Shown in pieces: positions 1 through 6,071 of a DNA stretch of 7,385 nucleotides. The stretch lies in the NCBI GenBank assembly GCA_030646655.1, contig JAUSLB010000099.1, positions 1-7,385 of the forward strand, read 5' to 3'. The DNA is from Deltaproteobacteria bacterium. GTDB lineage: Bacteria > Desulfobacterota > GWC2-55-46. The notes beneath the pieces are model-generated. The model had not been told where the DNA came from, ran no database searches, and saw only the letters and a program-made list of their open reading frames with translations. Within the stretch, counting starts at the first letter, position 1, and every line of letters begins with the position of its first letter. The translations under genes and the position numbers were made by a program.

Positions 1-1
1 G

Positions 2-142
2 AGGGAGGGCGTTCAGCACCTTGAGGAGTCCCTGAAGGCAACGAACAATAACGAGCACGCCAAGGAGGCCTTAGACCACGTCAAGGAGGCTATAAAGCAC
101 GCGGAGGAATCCATAGTCCACGCTGAGAAGGTAGAGAAGTAA
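2..142 (+). CDS. C-terminal end of a small histidine-heptad metal-binding protein (SmbP-like), 5' truncated
   Basis: The frame running in from the left edge gives 46 residues ending in TAA at 140-142. The tail is strongly helical, rich in Ala, Glu and Lys, and places His every seven residues (fragment residues 19, 26, 33 and 40, with another at 6) in units like EHAKEAL, DHVKEAI, KHAEESI and VHAEKVE. This pattern matches small periplasmic metal-binding proteins of the SmbP type, which form a helical bundle with His on one face and bind Cu, Ni or other divalent metals. The start and any signal peptide lie outside the window, so location in the cell cannot be judged. The gene stands alone before a strong terminator. 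The family call rests on the repeat pattern alone; another amphipathic helical protein is possible. Confidence 0.6.
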   Translation, partial: REGVQHLEESLKATNNNEHAKEALDHVKEAIKHAEESIVHAEKVEK

Positions 143-171
143 GCTCAAAGACATCTCTGCCTTAAAAAAAG

Positions 172-203
172 AAAAAACCGGCTCGTTTAAAAGCCGGTTT
201 TTT
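172..203 (+). terminator. Rho-independent terminator of the SmbP-like gene
   Basis: A perfect 12-bp stem (172-183 with 192-203) has an 8-base loop. Its core is CCGGCT/AGCCGG, flanked by A6 on the left and T6 on the right. It lies 30 bases after the stop codon at 142. Because the A-tract and T-tract are symmetrical it could also stop transcripts arriving from the sigma-factor gene on the other strand. Confidence 0.9.
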
Positions 204-318
204 AATCGGCAGTCCCGACCTTTTAAGGGCGGGTCAAAGCCTAGCTATATAAAAGGCAATTACCTTGCCGACAATCCCCGCCATTAATGGCGGGGTAATT
301 GAATATCTGAAAGAACCT
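204..318. repeat. Convergent intergenic region with several nested inverted repeats
   Basis: No gene is seen here. The region holds a perfect hairpin at 276-295 (CCCCGCC, six-base loop ATTAAT, GGCGGGG) and an imperfect hairpin at 214-233 (CCCGACC/GGGCGGG with one mismatch). It also has three longer-range inverted repeats: TCGGCA/TGCCGA (206-211 with 266-271), CCTTTTA/TAAAAGG (219-225 with 250-256) and CAATTACC/GGTAATTG (257-264 with 294-301). The hairpin at 276-295 lies 24 bases after the sigma-factor stop codon and may help end that transcript, but it has no adjacent T-run on the minus strand. Confidence 0.5.
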
Positions 319-1122
319 CTAACTCAGCTCAGTAACCGGATCGAATTTTTCCGATAATGAGTCGCGGAGCTTCTTTAACGCGGAAGATTCGATCTGTCTT
401 ACCCGCTCCCTTGTAAGCCCAAGCTCATCTCCGACCGATTGCAGGCTTTCAGGCTCGTCCGCCATTACCCTTTTATTTATTACAAGCCTCTCCTTTTCGT
501 TCAATAGGGCGAGCGCGTGTTTTATTTCTTTCTTTACGATCGCGCTCTCCTGTTTTACGGCTACCGCCTCTACAGGGCCGGGGCGGCTGTCCGAGAGCAT
601 ATCTATCCAAGCCGATTTTTCATCGAGCGACGGGGTATTCAGCGACAGGTCATGGGGGAACTCCACCCCTTCGGCGTTGGGCTCCGGCGCTCTCTGCCCC
701 TCCTCAAGCGGGATCGCCCCGCCATTTTTATAGAAGAGCCTCTTTTTCAGCGCCTTTGAGTTCCGCCTCACTATCCCGGTAGTCCTTAAGATAAAGTCCT
801 GTATAAAGGACTTTATCCACCATGTCGCGTAGGTGATGAGGCGGAAGCCTTTGTAGGGGTTGAACTTCTTTACGGCGACCATAAGGCCGATGTTGCCTTC
901 CTGAATAAGGTCGGCAAGCCTGCACCCGTAGCTGCGGAACTCAAGGGCTATCCTTACTACATACCTTAAGTTCGAGATTACGAGCTTATGGGCGTCGTCT
1001 ATATTTTTTCCCCTGAAATAGCGCTCGGCGACCTCGAACTCCTCTTCGGACGAGAGCACAGGGTATCGGTTTATCTCTTGGAGATAACTCTGTAATGAAT
1101 CCGAAACAACCGGAAGGCCCAT
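319..1122 (-). CDS. rpoH: RpoH-like heat-shock sigma factor (sigma-32 family)
   Basis: This 267-residue protein is a sigma-70-family factor that should direct RNA polymerase to heat-shock promoters. Region 1.2 is at about residues 8-36. Region 2 is at 43-113, with the core-binding and -10 recognition stretch DLIQEGNIGLMVAVKKFNP and the TYATWWIK segment. An RpoH-box-like segment (KALKKRLFYKN) is at 123-133. Region 4, with the -35-reading helix-turn-helix TRERVRQIE, is at about 196-256. Between the RpoH box and the DLSLNTP segment at 158-164 there is only a short Pro/Glu/Gly-rich linker, so region 3 seems to be missing compared with E. coli RpoH (about 284 residues). The ATG has a GGAGGT ribosome site (1128-1133) at 5-base spacing. 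Transcription is monocistronic from a CIRCE-controlled promoter. Sigma family membership is near certain; the RpoH assignment is likely, supported by the box and the operator. Confidence 0.88.
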   Translation of the reverse strand: MGLPVVSDSLQSYLQEINRYPVLSSEEEFEVAERYFRGKNIDDAHKLVISNLRYVVRIALEFRSYGCRLADLIQEGNIGLMVAVKKFNPYKGFRLITYATWWIKSFIQDFILRTTGIVRRNSKALKKRLFYKNGGAIPLEEGQRAPEPNAEGVEFPHDLSLNTPSLDEKSAWIDMLSDSRPGPVEAVAVKQESAIVKKEIKHALALLNEKERLVINKRVMADEPESLQSVGDELGLTRERVRQIESSALKKLRDSLSEKFDPVTELS

Positions 1123-1134
1123 CTTTTACCTCCG

Positions 1135-1161
1135 TTAGCACTCATATTCTTAGAGTGCTAA
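1135..1161 (-). promoter_or_regulatory. CIRCE operator (HrcA binding site) for the sigma-factor gene
   Basis: A perfect inverted repeat TTAGCACTC-N9-GAGTGCTAA matches the CIRCE consensus base for base. It starts two bases downstream of the -10 box on the minus strand, so it should cover the transcription start, and it ends one base before the GGAGGT ribosome site. HrcA bound here would block transcription until heat titrates it away via GroEL. hrcA is not in the window. Confidence 0.96.
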
Positions 1162-1162
1162 T

Positions 1163-1191
1163 ATTATATAAACAAGGTATGGAATTGTCAA
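1163..1191 (-). promoter_or_regulatory. Consensus sigma-70 promoter of the sigma-factor gene
   Basis: On the minus strand, TTGACA (1186-1191) and TATAAT (1163-1168) are separated by 17 bases (1169-1185). Both hexamers match the consensus perfectly, so the promoter should be strong and depend on HrcA repression for control. The expected start, near 1156, lies inside the CIRCE operator. Confidence 0.92.
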
Positions 1192-1224
1192 GAGCGGTTT
1201 AGCTGCGAAAGTAAGCATTATATC

Positions 1225-1264
1225 AAAATAAAAGAGCCGGGGCAGGTGTTACCGCGCCCGGCTC
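1225..1264 (-). terminator. Rho-independent terminator of the atpZ-atpI-atpB operon
   Basis: Read on the minus strand, GAGCCGGG (1257-1264) pairs with CCCGGCTC (1234-1241), and the RNA continues directly into the U-rich tract TTTTATTTT (1225-1233). It lies 28 bases after the atpB stop, so the operon ends with atpB and no further ATP synthase gene follows. Confidence 0.9.
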
Positions 1265-1292
1265 GTCTTTAATAAGGATCGTAGTATGCTCT

Positions 1293-1952
1293 TTAATGCG
1301 CCTCTTCGAGGGCGCCCCCGATATAGAGCATGGAAAGCAGCGCGAATATGAAGGCCTGTATGAATATGACCAGCACCCCGAGCGCGGTGGAGACCGCGAG
1401 GAGCGGGTATGCTATGGGCATGAGTATAAGGAGCACCCCCACTATCTGCTCGTGGCCCATCATGTTCCCGAAGAGACGGAGAGACAAGGAAAGCGGCCTT
1501 GCCAGATGGCCTATTATCTCGATGGGTATCATGAGAGGGGCAAGCCACCATACGGGGCCCACAAAGTGCTTTAGGTATTTTACCCCGTGCTCCTTAACCC
1601 CTATTACGTGCGTTGCGAAGAACACCACGAGGGCGAGCCCCAATGTGGTATTGAGGTTCGCGGTAGGGGGAAGCAGGCCCGGCACAAGCCCGAAGGCGTT
1701 TGAGACGAAGATGAATACCGCAAGGGTGAGTATGAAGGGGAAGTACTTCCTCCCCTTGTGCCCCATGTTCTCATCCACCATGTTCATGAACGCGTCCGCC
1801 ACGATCTCAAGGACCGACTGGAGCTTTCCGGGGATAAGCTTAAACCTCCCGCCGACAAGGAGCGAGAATATCGCAAGCCCTATAATGATGTATATCATCA
1901 TGGCCGTGTGCGCCGGCAGCCCGAATGCGGGCAAAAGTATCTCCTCGTGCAT
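1293..1952 (-). CDS. atpB: F-type ATP synthase membrane subunit a
   Basis: This 219-residue polytopic membrane protein forms the proton half-channels of Fo and works against the c-ring. Hydrophobic segments lie at about 16-35, 70-90, 100-117, 134-150, 168-190 and 191-212. The essential arginine is Arg159 in SLSLRLFGNM, equivalent to E. coli Arg210. Glu168 sits at the spacing of E. coli Glu219, and Gln199 in the last helix (IQAFIFALLSMLYI) corresponds to Gln252. Gly192 stands where E. coli has His245, as is common outside enterobacteria. The ATG at 1952 follows the atpI stop by one base, and its AGGAGG ribosome site (1962-1967) lies inside the end of atpI, so the two are probably translationally coupled. 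The length is within the normal range. It is the last gene of its operon; subunit c is not next to it. Confidence 0.97.
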   Translation of the reverse strand: MHEEILLPAFGLPAHTAMMIYIIIGLAIFSLLVGGRFKLIPGKLQSVLEIVADAFMNMVDENMGHKGRKYFPFILTLAVFIFVSNAFGLVPGLLPPTANLNTTLGLALVVFFATHVIGVKEHGVKYLKHFVGPVWWLAPLMIPIEIIGHLARPLSLSLRLFGNMMGHEQIVGVLLILMPIAYPLLAVSTALGVLVIFIQAFIFALLSMLYIGGALEEAH

Positions 1953-1953
1953 T

Positions 1954-2361
1954 TTAAGAAGCCTCCTCTACGGCTACGAATATCATCACCCCTACCGTCG
2001 TGAATATAGACCCGGTAAGGCCTAAAAGGAGCGGCAGGGGGCTAAACCAGCCTTTTGAAATGATGTATGCGAAAATAAGCGCCGTTGCGGCGAACCTGAC
2101 ATAGTAGCTCCGGGCAACGAGCCTTCCGGCCTTTTCCGCCTCTAAGTTTATGCCCTTCCTGACTATGCGCATCAGCCAGAATATGTTTATAACCCCTAAT
2201 ATATAACCCGCCGCGAAGCCGGAGGCAAGAGTGTTTTTTATGAGCGCGGCTATGGCTGTCCCGGAAATCCCGGCTATAAGGTTCGCGGCCGCTATCTTAT
2301 AGGCGGTCGAGGCGCTTACCAGACCTTTTGAGCTTGTTGAATTCGCTGCATCAGGAGCCAT
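1954..2361 (-). CDS. atpI: ATP synthase subunit I (AtpI family) membrane protein
   Basis: This is a 135-residue protein with four predicted membrane segments at about 23-42, 46-65, 86-102 and 108-130. The basic stretch MRIVRKGINLEAEKAGR (64-80) forms a loop between the second and third segments, the usual pattern of the ATP synthase I family. Members are thought to assist c-ring assembly or ion handling in Fo, and are not part of the finished enzyme. The ATG at 2361 overlaps the end of atpZ by 11 bases and has no clear ribosome site upstream, so translation probably depends on ribosomes finishing atpZ. The family is poorly conserved in sequence; the call rests on topology and on the place between atpZ and atpB. 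Confidence 0.85.
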   Translation of the reverse strand: MAPDAANSTSSKGLVSASTAYKIAAANLIAGISGTAIAALIKNTLASGFAAGYILGVINIFWLMRIVRKGINLEAEKAGRLVARSYYVRFAATALIFAYIISKGWFSPLPLLLGLTGSIFTTVGVMIFVAVEEAS

Positions 2362-2575
2362 ATTTTTTAATCGTCTCGAACATGCTCTTAAAGCCCGCGG
2401 CTATGCCTAATATCAAAAATATTATCGTAAATACCGGCTTTGTCGAGAAGAACTTATCGAGGTATATGCCAATTAAAAGCCCGATAAAAGTCGAGGCGAC
2501 CATGGTTATGCCCATAGAGGAGAGCATAGCCAGATTTTTAAAAAAGCCCCTTTCGCCGTTATCCTTATCCGCCAT
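2351..2575 (-). CDS. atpZ: AtpZ/AtpI-type small membrane protein of the ATP synthase operon
   Basis: This is a 74-residue protein with a short charged N-terminus and two membrane helices (about 18-37 and 48-64). It carries the pattern GLLIGIYLDKFFSTKPVF followed by LGIAAGFKSM, characteristic of the F0F1-ATPase gene-1/AtpZ family. Such proteins sit at the head of atp operons and with AtpI have been linked to Mg or Ca transport and to Fo assembly. I chose the ATG at 2575 because AAGGGG (2584-2589) lies 8 bases upstream. A GTG at 2584 would add three residues, but it overlaps that ribosome site and leaves none of its own. The gene heads the operon and overlaps atpI by 11 bases. Confidence 0.88.
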   Translation of the reverse strand: MADKDNGERGFFKNLAMLSSMGITMVASTFIGLLIGIYLDKFFSTKPVFTIIFLILGIAAGFKSMFETIKKYGS

Positions 2576-2592
2576 TATGGCCACCCCTTATA

Positions 2593-2622
2593 ATTAAAGT
2601 ATCGAACGGGCGCTAAAGTCAA
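2593..2622 (-). promoter_or_regulatory. Candidate sigma-70 promoter for atpZ-atpI-atpB
   Basis: On the minus strand TTGACT (2617-2622) and TTTAAT (2593-2598) are 18 bases apart. The predicted start near 2586 would leave a leader of only about 11 bases, with the ribosome site AAGGGG right at its 5' end, so the true start may lie further upstream. A second TTGACT at 2671-2676 has a weaker TTAAAA partner at 2648-2653 and could be an alternative promoter. Confidence 0.45.
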
Positions 2623-2761
2623 GCGGGGCGGCAAGAGAACCGGAGTTTTTTAACATAACGGGCAGGGCGAAGTCAAACGGTTTATCAGTAAGGCCAAAAA
2701 CCTATTTGCGCCCTGTGGTCGCTTTTGGAAGGGGGCGGGGTCCCCAAACCCTAATTTTAAT

Positions 2762-2784
2762 GCCCCCCTTTTCTAAAGGGGGGC
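2762..2784. repeat. Perfect GC-rich palindrome in the divergent intergenic region
   Basis: A 10-bp perfect stem (GCCCCCCTTT with AAAGGGGGGC) and a 3-base loop are followed by AGGGGGGATTA. Related CCCCCTTT...AAAGGGGG palindromes are common intergenic repeats in Deltaproteobacteria and Nitrospirota as I remember them. It lies upstream of the plus-strand promoter and has no T-run on either side, so a terminator role is doubtful. Confidence 0.6.
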
Positions 2785-2812
2785 AGGGGGGATTACAAAA
2801 CAGGCGTTTGCC

Positions 2813-2841
2813 TTGACGATTAAACCCTTTGCTGATAAAAT
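2813..2841 (+). promoter_or_regulatory. Sigma-70 promoter of the sugar-nucleotide transferase operon
   Basis: TTGACG (2813-2818) and TAAAAT (2836-2841) are separated by exactly 17 bases. The predicted start near 2848 gives a leader of about 73 bases. The leader contains a small C4/G4 hairpin (2859-2872) and ends with the ribosome site AAAGGAGG (2907-2914), 6 bases before the TTG start codon. Confidence 0.75.
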
Positions 2842-2920
2842 CAAAAATCTTTTATTTTCCCCGCTTTTGGGGTTTAATACGGTTTTCATCCTGTCGAGGG
2901 CTGTTTAAAGGAGGCTTGAT

Positions 2921-5437
2921 TTGAAGAGCATCATAATGGCCGGTGGATTCGGCACGAGGCTCCGCCCGCTTACGAACAACCTTCCCAAGCCCATGGTCCC
3001 CATGGCGAACAGGCCCATTATCGAGCATATAATCGAGCTGTTGAAGAGGAATTCAGTGACCGACCTGACCGCCCTTCTTTACTTCCAGCCAGAGATGATC
3101 TCCAACCACTTGGGCGACGGCTCCTCACTCGGCGTAAAGTTAGACTACATAACATTGACGGTTGACCTCGGCACGGCCGGAGCCGTAGGCAGCGCCATGC
3201 GCAGGTGGGCTGAGACCGAAGGCACGACCCTTGTCATAAGCGGGGATGTGCTTACTGACTTTGACATAAACAAGGCGGTTGATTTTCATAAAAAGAAAAA
3301 GGCTCTGGCCACGATCGTCTTAACAAGGGTCGAGAACCCGCTCCCGTTCGGGATAGTGATAACCGATAAGCAGGGCCGTATTACGAAGTTCCTGGAAAAG
3401 CCCGGCTGGGGCGAGGTCTTCAGCGACACCATAAATACCGGCATCTATATACTTGAAAAAGAGGTGCTGGACTTCATCCCCAAGGACAGGGAGTTCGACT
3501 TCAGCAAAGACCTGTTCCCGGCTTTGCTCGAGCAGAAAAAGCCAATCTACGGCTATACGGCTGAAGGGTACTGGAAGGACATCGGGAGCCTCGAGGAGTA
3601 CAGGGCCGCCAATATGGACATCCTTCAGGGCAAGGTGCATGTTACGATACCGGGCGACGAGGTCGAGGGCAAAGGCATCTGGGTCGGCAAGGGATCGAGG
3701 ATCGATTTCACCGCAAGGCTCGAAGGCAGGATAGTAATAGGAGAGGGCTGTAAGATCGAGGCCGATGCGCGCATCTCGAACTCCATCATCGGCTCGAATA
3801 CCGTAATAGAGGAGGGGGCCGTAATAATAGATTCGGTCCTCTGGAACAATATAAGGGTCGCCAGAGGCGCTTCCCTCCACGAAAATGTAGTGGGGAATAA
3901 TACCGGGATATTCGAGAGGGCTCACCTCGCAGAGGGCGTAATCGTAAGCGACCACTGCCAGATAGGGAGGAACGCCACACTCAAGGCCAATGTAAAGGTC
4001 TGGCCGCATAAGACCGTAGAGGACGACGCCACGCTCGCCTCAAGCCTCGTCTGGGGCGAGAAGTGGAGCAGGCACATATTCGCCACATACGGCGTCACAG
4101 GCCTTGCCAACATAGAGCTGACGCCGGAGTTCGCGGCAAAGCTCGGGGCCGCCTACGGGGCGTCCCTTAAAAAAGGCTCTACGGTATCGACGAGCAGGGA
4201 CGCGCACAAGGCCTCGCGCATGATAAACAGGGCCGTTATGACGGGGATGCTCTCTACAGGGGTAAATGTCCACGATTACGGGGTCACGCCCCTGCCCGTC
4301 TGCCGTTTCCTCGCCAGACAGGGCAACGAGGTCGGCGGGGTGCACACGAGGCGCTCTCCTTTCGACCCGAAGCTCATCGACCTTAAGTTCTTTGATAACC
4401 GGGGATTGGACCTGCATCCGGGGTACGAAAAGACTATAGAGAAGCTCTTTTTCAGGGAGGACTTCGAGAGGGTCTCCGTGGAAGAGACGGGGGAGATGGT
4501 CTTCCCGATACACGGGTTCGAGTACTACCAGAACGGGTTCATGTCGAGGGTGAACGCTAAGACGATAAGCAAGGCCGGCTTTAAGATGGTGCTCGATTAT
4601 TCTTACGGATCGTCGTCGCGCATATTCCCGTCGATTATGGGCCAGATGAACTGCGAGATAATCGCGCTTAACGCCAACCTCGACGGCACGAAGACGACCC
4701 GTACCGCGGAGGAGTTCCAGAAGGCCATAGACCAGCTCTCTTCGATAGTCCGCTCGCTCAAGACGGATATCGGCTTCTACCTCGACGCGGGAGGAGAGAA
4801 GGTATTCCTGTTCGATGAGACAGGCGAGGTGCTCGACGGCGATACCGCCCTCGATGTGATGGCCCTCCTTGCCATGAAGAGCAATAAGGCGCAGGGCAAA
4901 AAAGGGGTCATCGCCGTGCCGATAACGGCCTCGCGGGCGATAGACGCGCTCGCGGACACATACGGCTTTACCGTAAAGAGGACAAAGACTACTACGAGGG
5001 GGCTGATGGAGGCGGCTGTTGAGGAGGGGGTCTTATTCGTCGGCGAGCAGACAGGCGGCTTCATATTCCCGGAGTTCCAGCCGAACTTCGACGGCATGTA
5101 CGCTATAGTTAAGCTCTTAGAGATGCTCGCCCAGTCGGGCGCGAGGCTCCACAGGCTCATAAGGGAGATCCCGCCCTCCATAATATTGAAGGACAAGATA
5201 CCGTGCTCCTTCGAGAACAAGGGCATGGTCATGAGAAGGCTCGCCGAGGATTCTCATAAGCAAAAGACGGTCCTCTTGGACGGGATAAAGATATTCTTCG
5301 GGGAAGACTGGATAGTGGCGCATCCCAGTCAGGACATGCCGTACTTCCACCTGGTCGCCGAGGCATCGACCGAGGAGGCGGCGCTGGAGCTTATCACAAA
5401 ATACAGCGAGAAGATAAAATCATGGCAGAAGTTGTAA
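2921..5437 (+). CDS. Sugar-phosphate nucleotidyltransferase / hexapeptide / phosphomannomutase-like fusion (mannose-1-phosphate guanylyltransferase type)
   Basis: This 838-residue protein has three parts. Residues 1-235 form a nucleotidyltransferase domain with the GFGTRLRPLT loop (9-18), LPKP (21-24), SGDVLTDFD (107-115), FLEKP (157-161) and NTGIY (172-176); this part should make an NDP-sugar, probably GDP-mannose. Residues about 245-375 are hexapeptide-like beta-helix repeats. Residues about 380-838 have a phosphohexomutase fold. In that last domain the usual signatures are altered. The TASHNP serine loop reads TRRSPFDP (Ser479), the DGDADR metal loop reads DAGGEK (622-627), GEQSGH reads GEQTGG (708-713), and the RPSGTEP phosphate loop reads HPSQDMP (801-807). 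Mutase activity is therefore doubtful; a regulatory or structural role is an inference. TTG at 2921 is the start: it has a strong AAAGGAGG and gives the family's usual N-terminus (MKSIIMAGG). The exact sugar and nucleotide cannot be fixed from sequence. Confidence 0.88.
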   Translation: MKSIIMAGGFGTRLRPLTNNLPKPMVPMANRPIIEHIIELLKRNSVTDLTALLYFQPEMISNHLGDGSSLGVKLDYITLTVDLGTAGAVGSAMRRWAETEGTTLVISGDVLTDFDINKAVDFHKKKKALATIVLTRVENPLPFGIVITDKQGRITKFLEKPGWGEVFSDTINTGIYILEKEVLDFIPKDREFDFSKDLFPALLEQKKPIYGYTAEGYWKDIGSLEEYRAANMDILQGKVHVTIPGDEVEGKGIWVGKGSRIDFTARLEGRIVIGEGCKIEADARISNSIIGSNTVIEEGAVIIDSVLWNNIRVARGASLHENVVGNNTGIFERAHLAEGVIVSDHCQIGRNATLKANVKVWPHKTVEDDATLASSLVWGEKWSRHIFATYGVTGLANIELTPEFAAKLGAAYGASLKKGSTVSTSRDAHKASRMINRAVMTGMLSTGVNVHDYGVTPLPVCRFLARQGNEVGGVHTRRSPFDPKLIDLKFFDNRGLDLHPGYEKTIEKLFFREDFERVSVEETGEMVFPIHGFEYYQNGFMSRVNAKTISKAGFKMVLDYSYGSSSRIFPSIMGQMNCEIIALNANLDGTKTTRTAEEFQKAIDQLSSIVRSLKTDIGFYLDAGGEKVFLFDETGEVLDGDTALDVMALLAMKSNKAQGKKGVIAVPITASRAIDALADTYGFTVKRTKTTTRGLMEAAVEEGVLFVGEQTGGFIFPEFQPNFDGMYAIVKLLEMLAQSGARLHRLIREIPPSIILKDKIPCSFENKGMVMRRLAEDSHKQKTVLLDGIKIFFGEDWIVAHPSQDMPYFHLVAEASTEEAALELITKYSEKIKSWQKL

Positions 5438-6063
5438 GCCTCGTCGTCGGGCCGTTGGAGGTCAACTGCTACATAGTCTGGGACAAAAAGACGCGGGAGG
5501 CGTTTATAATAGACCCCGGCGCCGATGCGGAGGAAATAACCGGCGCTATAAAAAAAGAGGGGCTTAAGGTAAAATACATAGTGAACACCCACGGCCACTT
5601 CGACCATGTCGGCGCCGACGCGGCGGTGGCGTCCGCTACAGGCGCAAGGCTCGCTATACACAGGAACGACTCGGTCCTTCTTGCCGACGCGCACGAGCAC
5701 GGGATTATATTCGGGGTAAAGATGCAGAGGCAGCCCGGCCCTGATATGCTCTTGTCAGGCGGCGAGGAGCTTAAGGCAGGAGAGGTTATTCTAAAGGTCA
5801 TCCACACGCCCGGGCACACAAAAGGCGGGGTATGCCTCTATAATGAGAAGGACGGGATCCTTTTTACGGGAGATACGCTTTTTGCCGGGAGTATCGGGAG
5901 GACGGATTTCGAGGGCGGGTCATTCGACGAGATTATAGCCTCAATAAAGGGAAAGATACTGCCGCTCGGGGACTCGGTCAGGGTTTTCCCGGGACACGGC
6001 CCGTCCTCGACAATAGGCGGGGAGAAAGAGACAAACCCCTTCCTCTCGTCTGTCAAGGCCTGA
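5422..6063 (+). CDS. Metallo-beta-lactamase-fold hydrolase (glyoxalase II / YcbL-like)
   Basis: This is a 213-residue cytoplasmic protein with a complete two-metal site: THGHFDH at 56-62 (His57, His59, Asp61, His62), His132 in TPGHT, Asp151 in TGDTLF and His192 in FPGHG. The short length and the ending GPSSTIGGEKETNPFL place it with the compact glyoxalase II-like YcbL group, which lacks the C-terminal substrate domain of true glyoxalase II. Thioesters such as S-lactoyl-glutathione analogues are possible substrates, but none can be named from sequence. The ATG at 5422 overlaps the preceding gene by 16 bases in another frame and has only a weak GAGAAG ribosome site, so translational coupling is likely. 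The N-terminus (SLVVGPLEVNCYIV) is typical for the family, supporting this start. Confidence 0.92.
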   Translation: MAEVVSLVVGPLEVNCYIVWDKKTREAFIIDPGADAEEITGAIKKEGLKVKYIVNTHGHFDHVGADAAVASATGARLAIHRNDSVLLADAHEHGIIFGVKMQRQPGPDMLLSGGEELKAGEVILKVIHTPGHTKGGVCLYNEKDGILFTGDTLFAGSIGRTDFEGGSFDEIIASIKGKILPLGDSVRVFPGHGPSSTIGGEKETNPFLSSVKA

Positions 6064-6071
6064 AGCGGCAA

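Noticed and set aside
1330..2025. Long plus-strand open frame (231 codons) antisense to atpB and part of atpI
   Set aside because: It is a shadow of real genes: atpB on the other strand has all the family's key residues, and this frame gives a low-complexity product with no recognisable domain or ribosome site.
2328..2597. Plus-strand 89-codon open frame over the atpZ region
   Set aside because: It is antisense to atpZ, which has the two-helix pattern of its family and a sensible ribosome site.
2762..2784. Reading the palindrome as a rho-independent terminator
   Set aside because: No T-run follows on either strand and no gene ends towards it; both neighbours are transcribed away from it.
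2821..2876. Inverted repeat TAAACCC/GGGTTTA (2821-2827 with 2870-2876) around the plus-strand promoter
   Set aside because: Seven bases at a 42-base separation are expected by chance in a region rich in such tracts. The left arm lies in the promoter spacer, so it cannot form an RNA hairpin.
3320..4009. Minus-strand open frame of 229 codons within the fusion gene
   Set aside because: The plus-strand protein here is a clear nucleotidyltransferase and beta-helix. The antisense frame is explained by GC-rich codon bias and resembles nothing.
4040..5350. Several minus-strand open frames across the mutase-like domain (157, 151 and 77 codons)
   Set aside because: All are antisense to an intact domain with family-level similarity, and none has a convincing start or domain.
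2921..5437. Possible artefactual fusion or frameshift joining a transferase and a mutase
   Set aside because: The frame is continuous with a beta-helix linker between the two parts, and the same three-part architecture is known in other phyla, so the fusion is natural.
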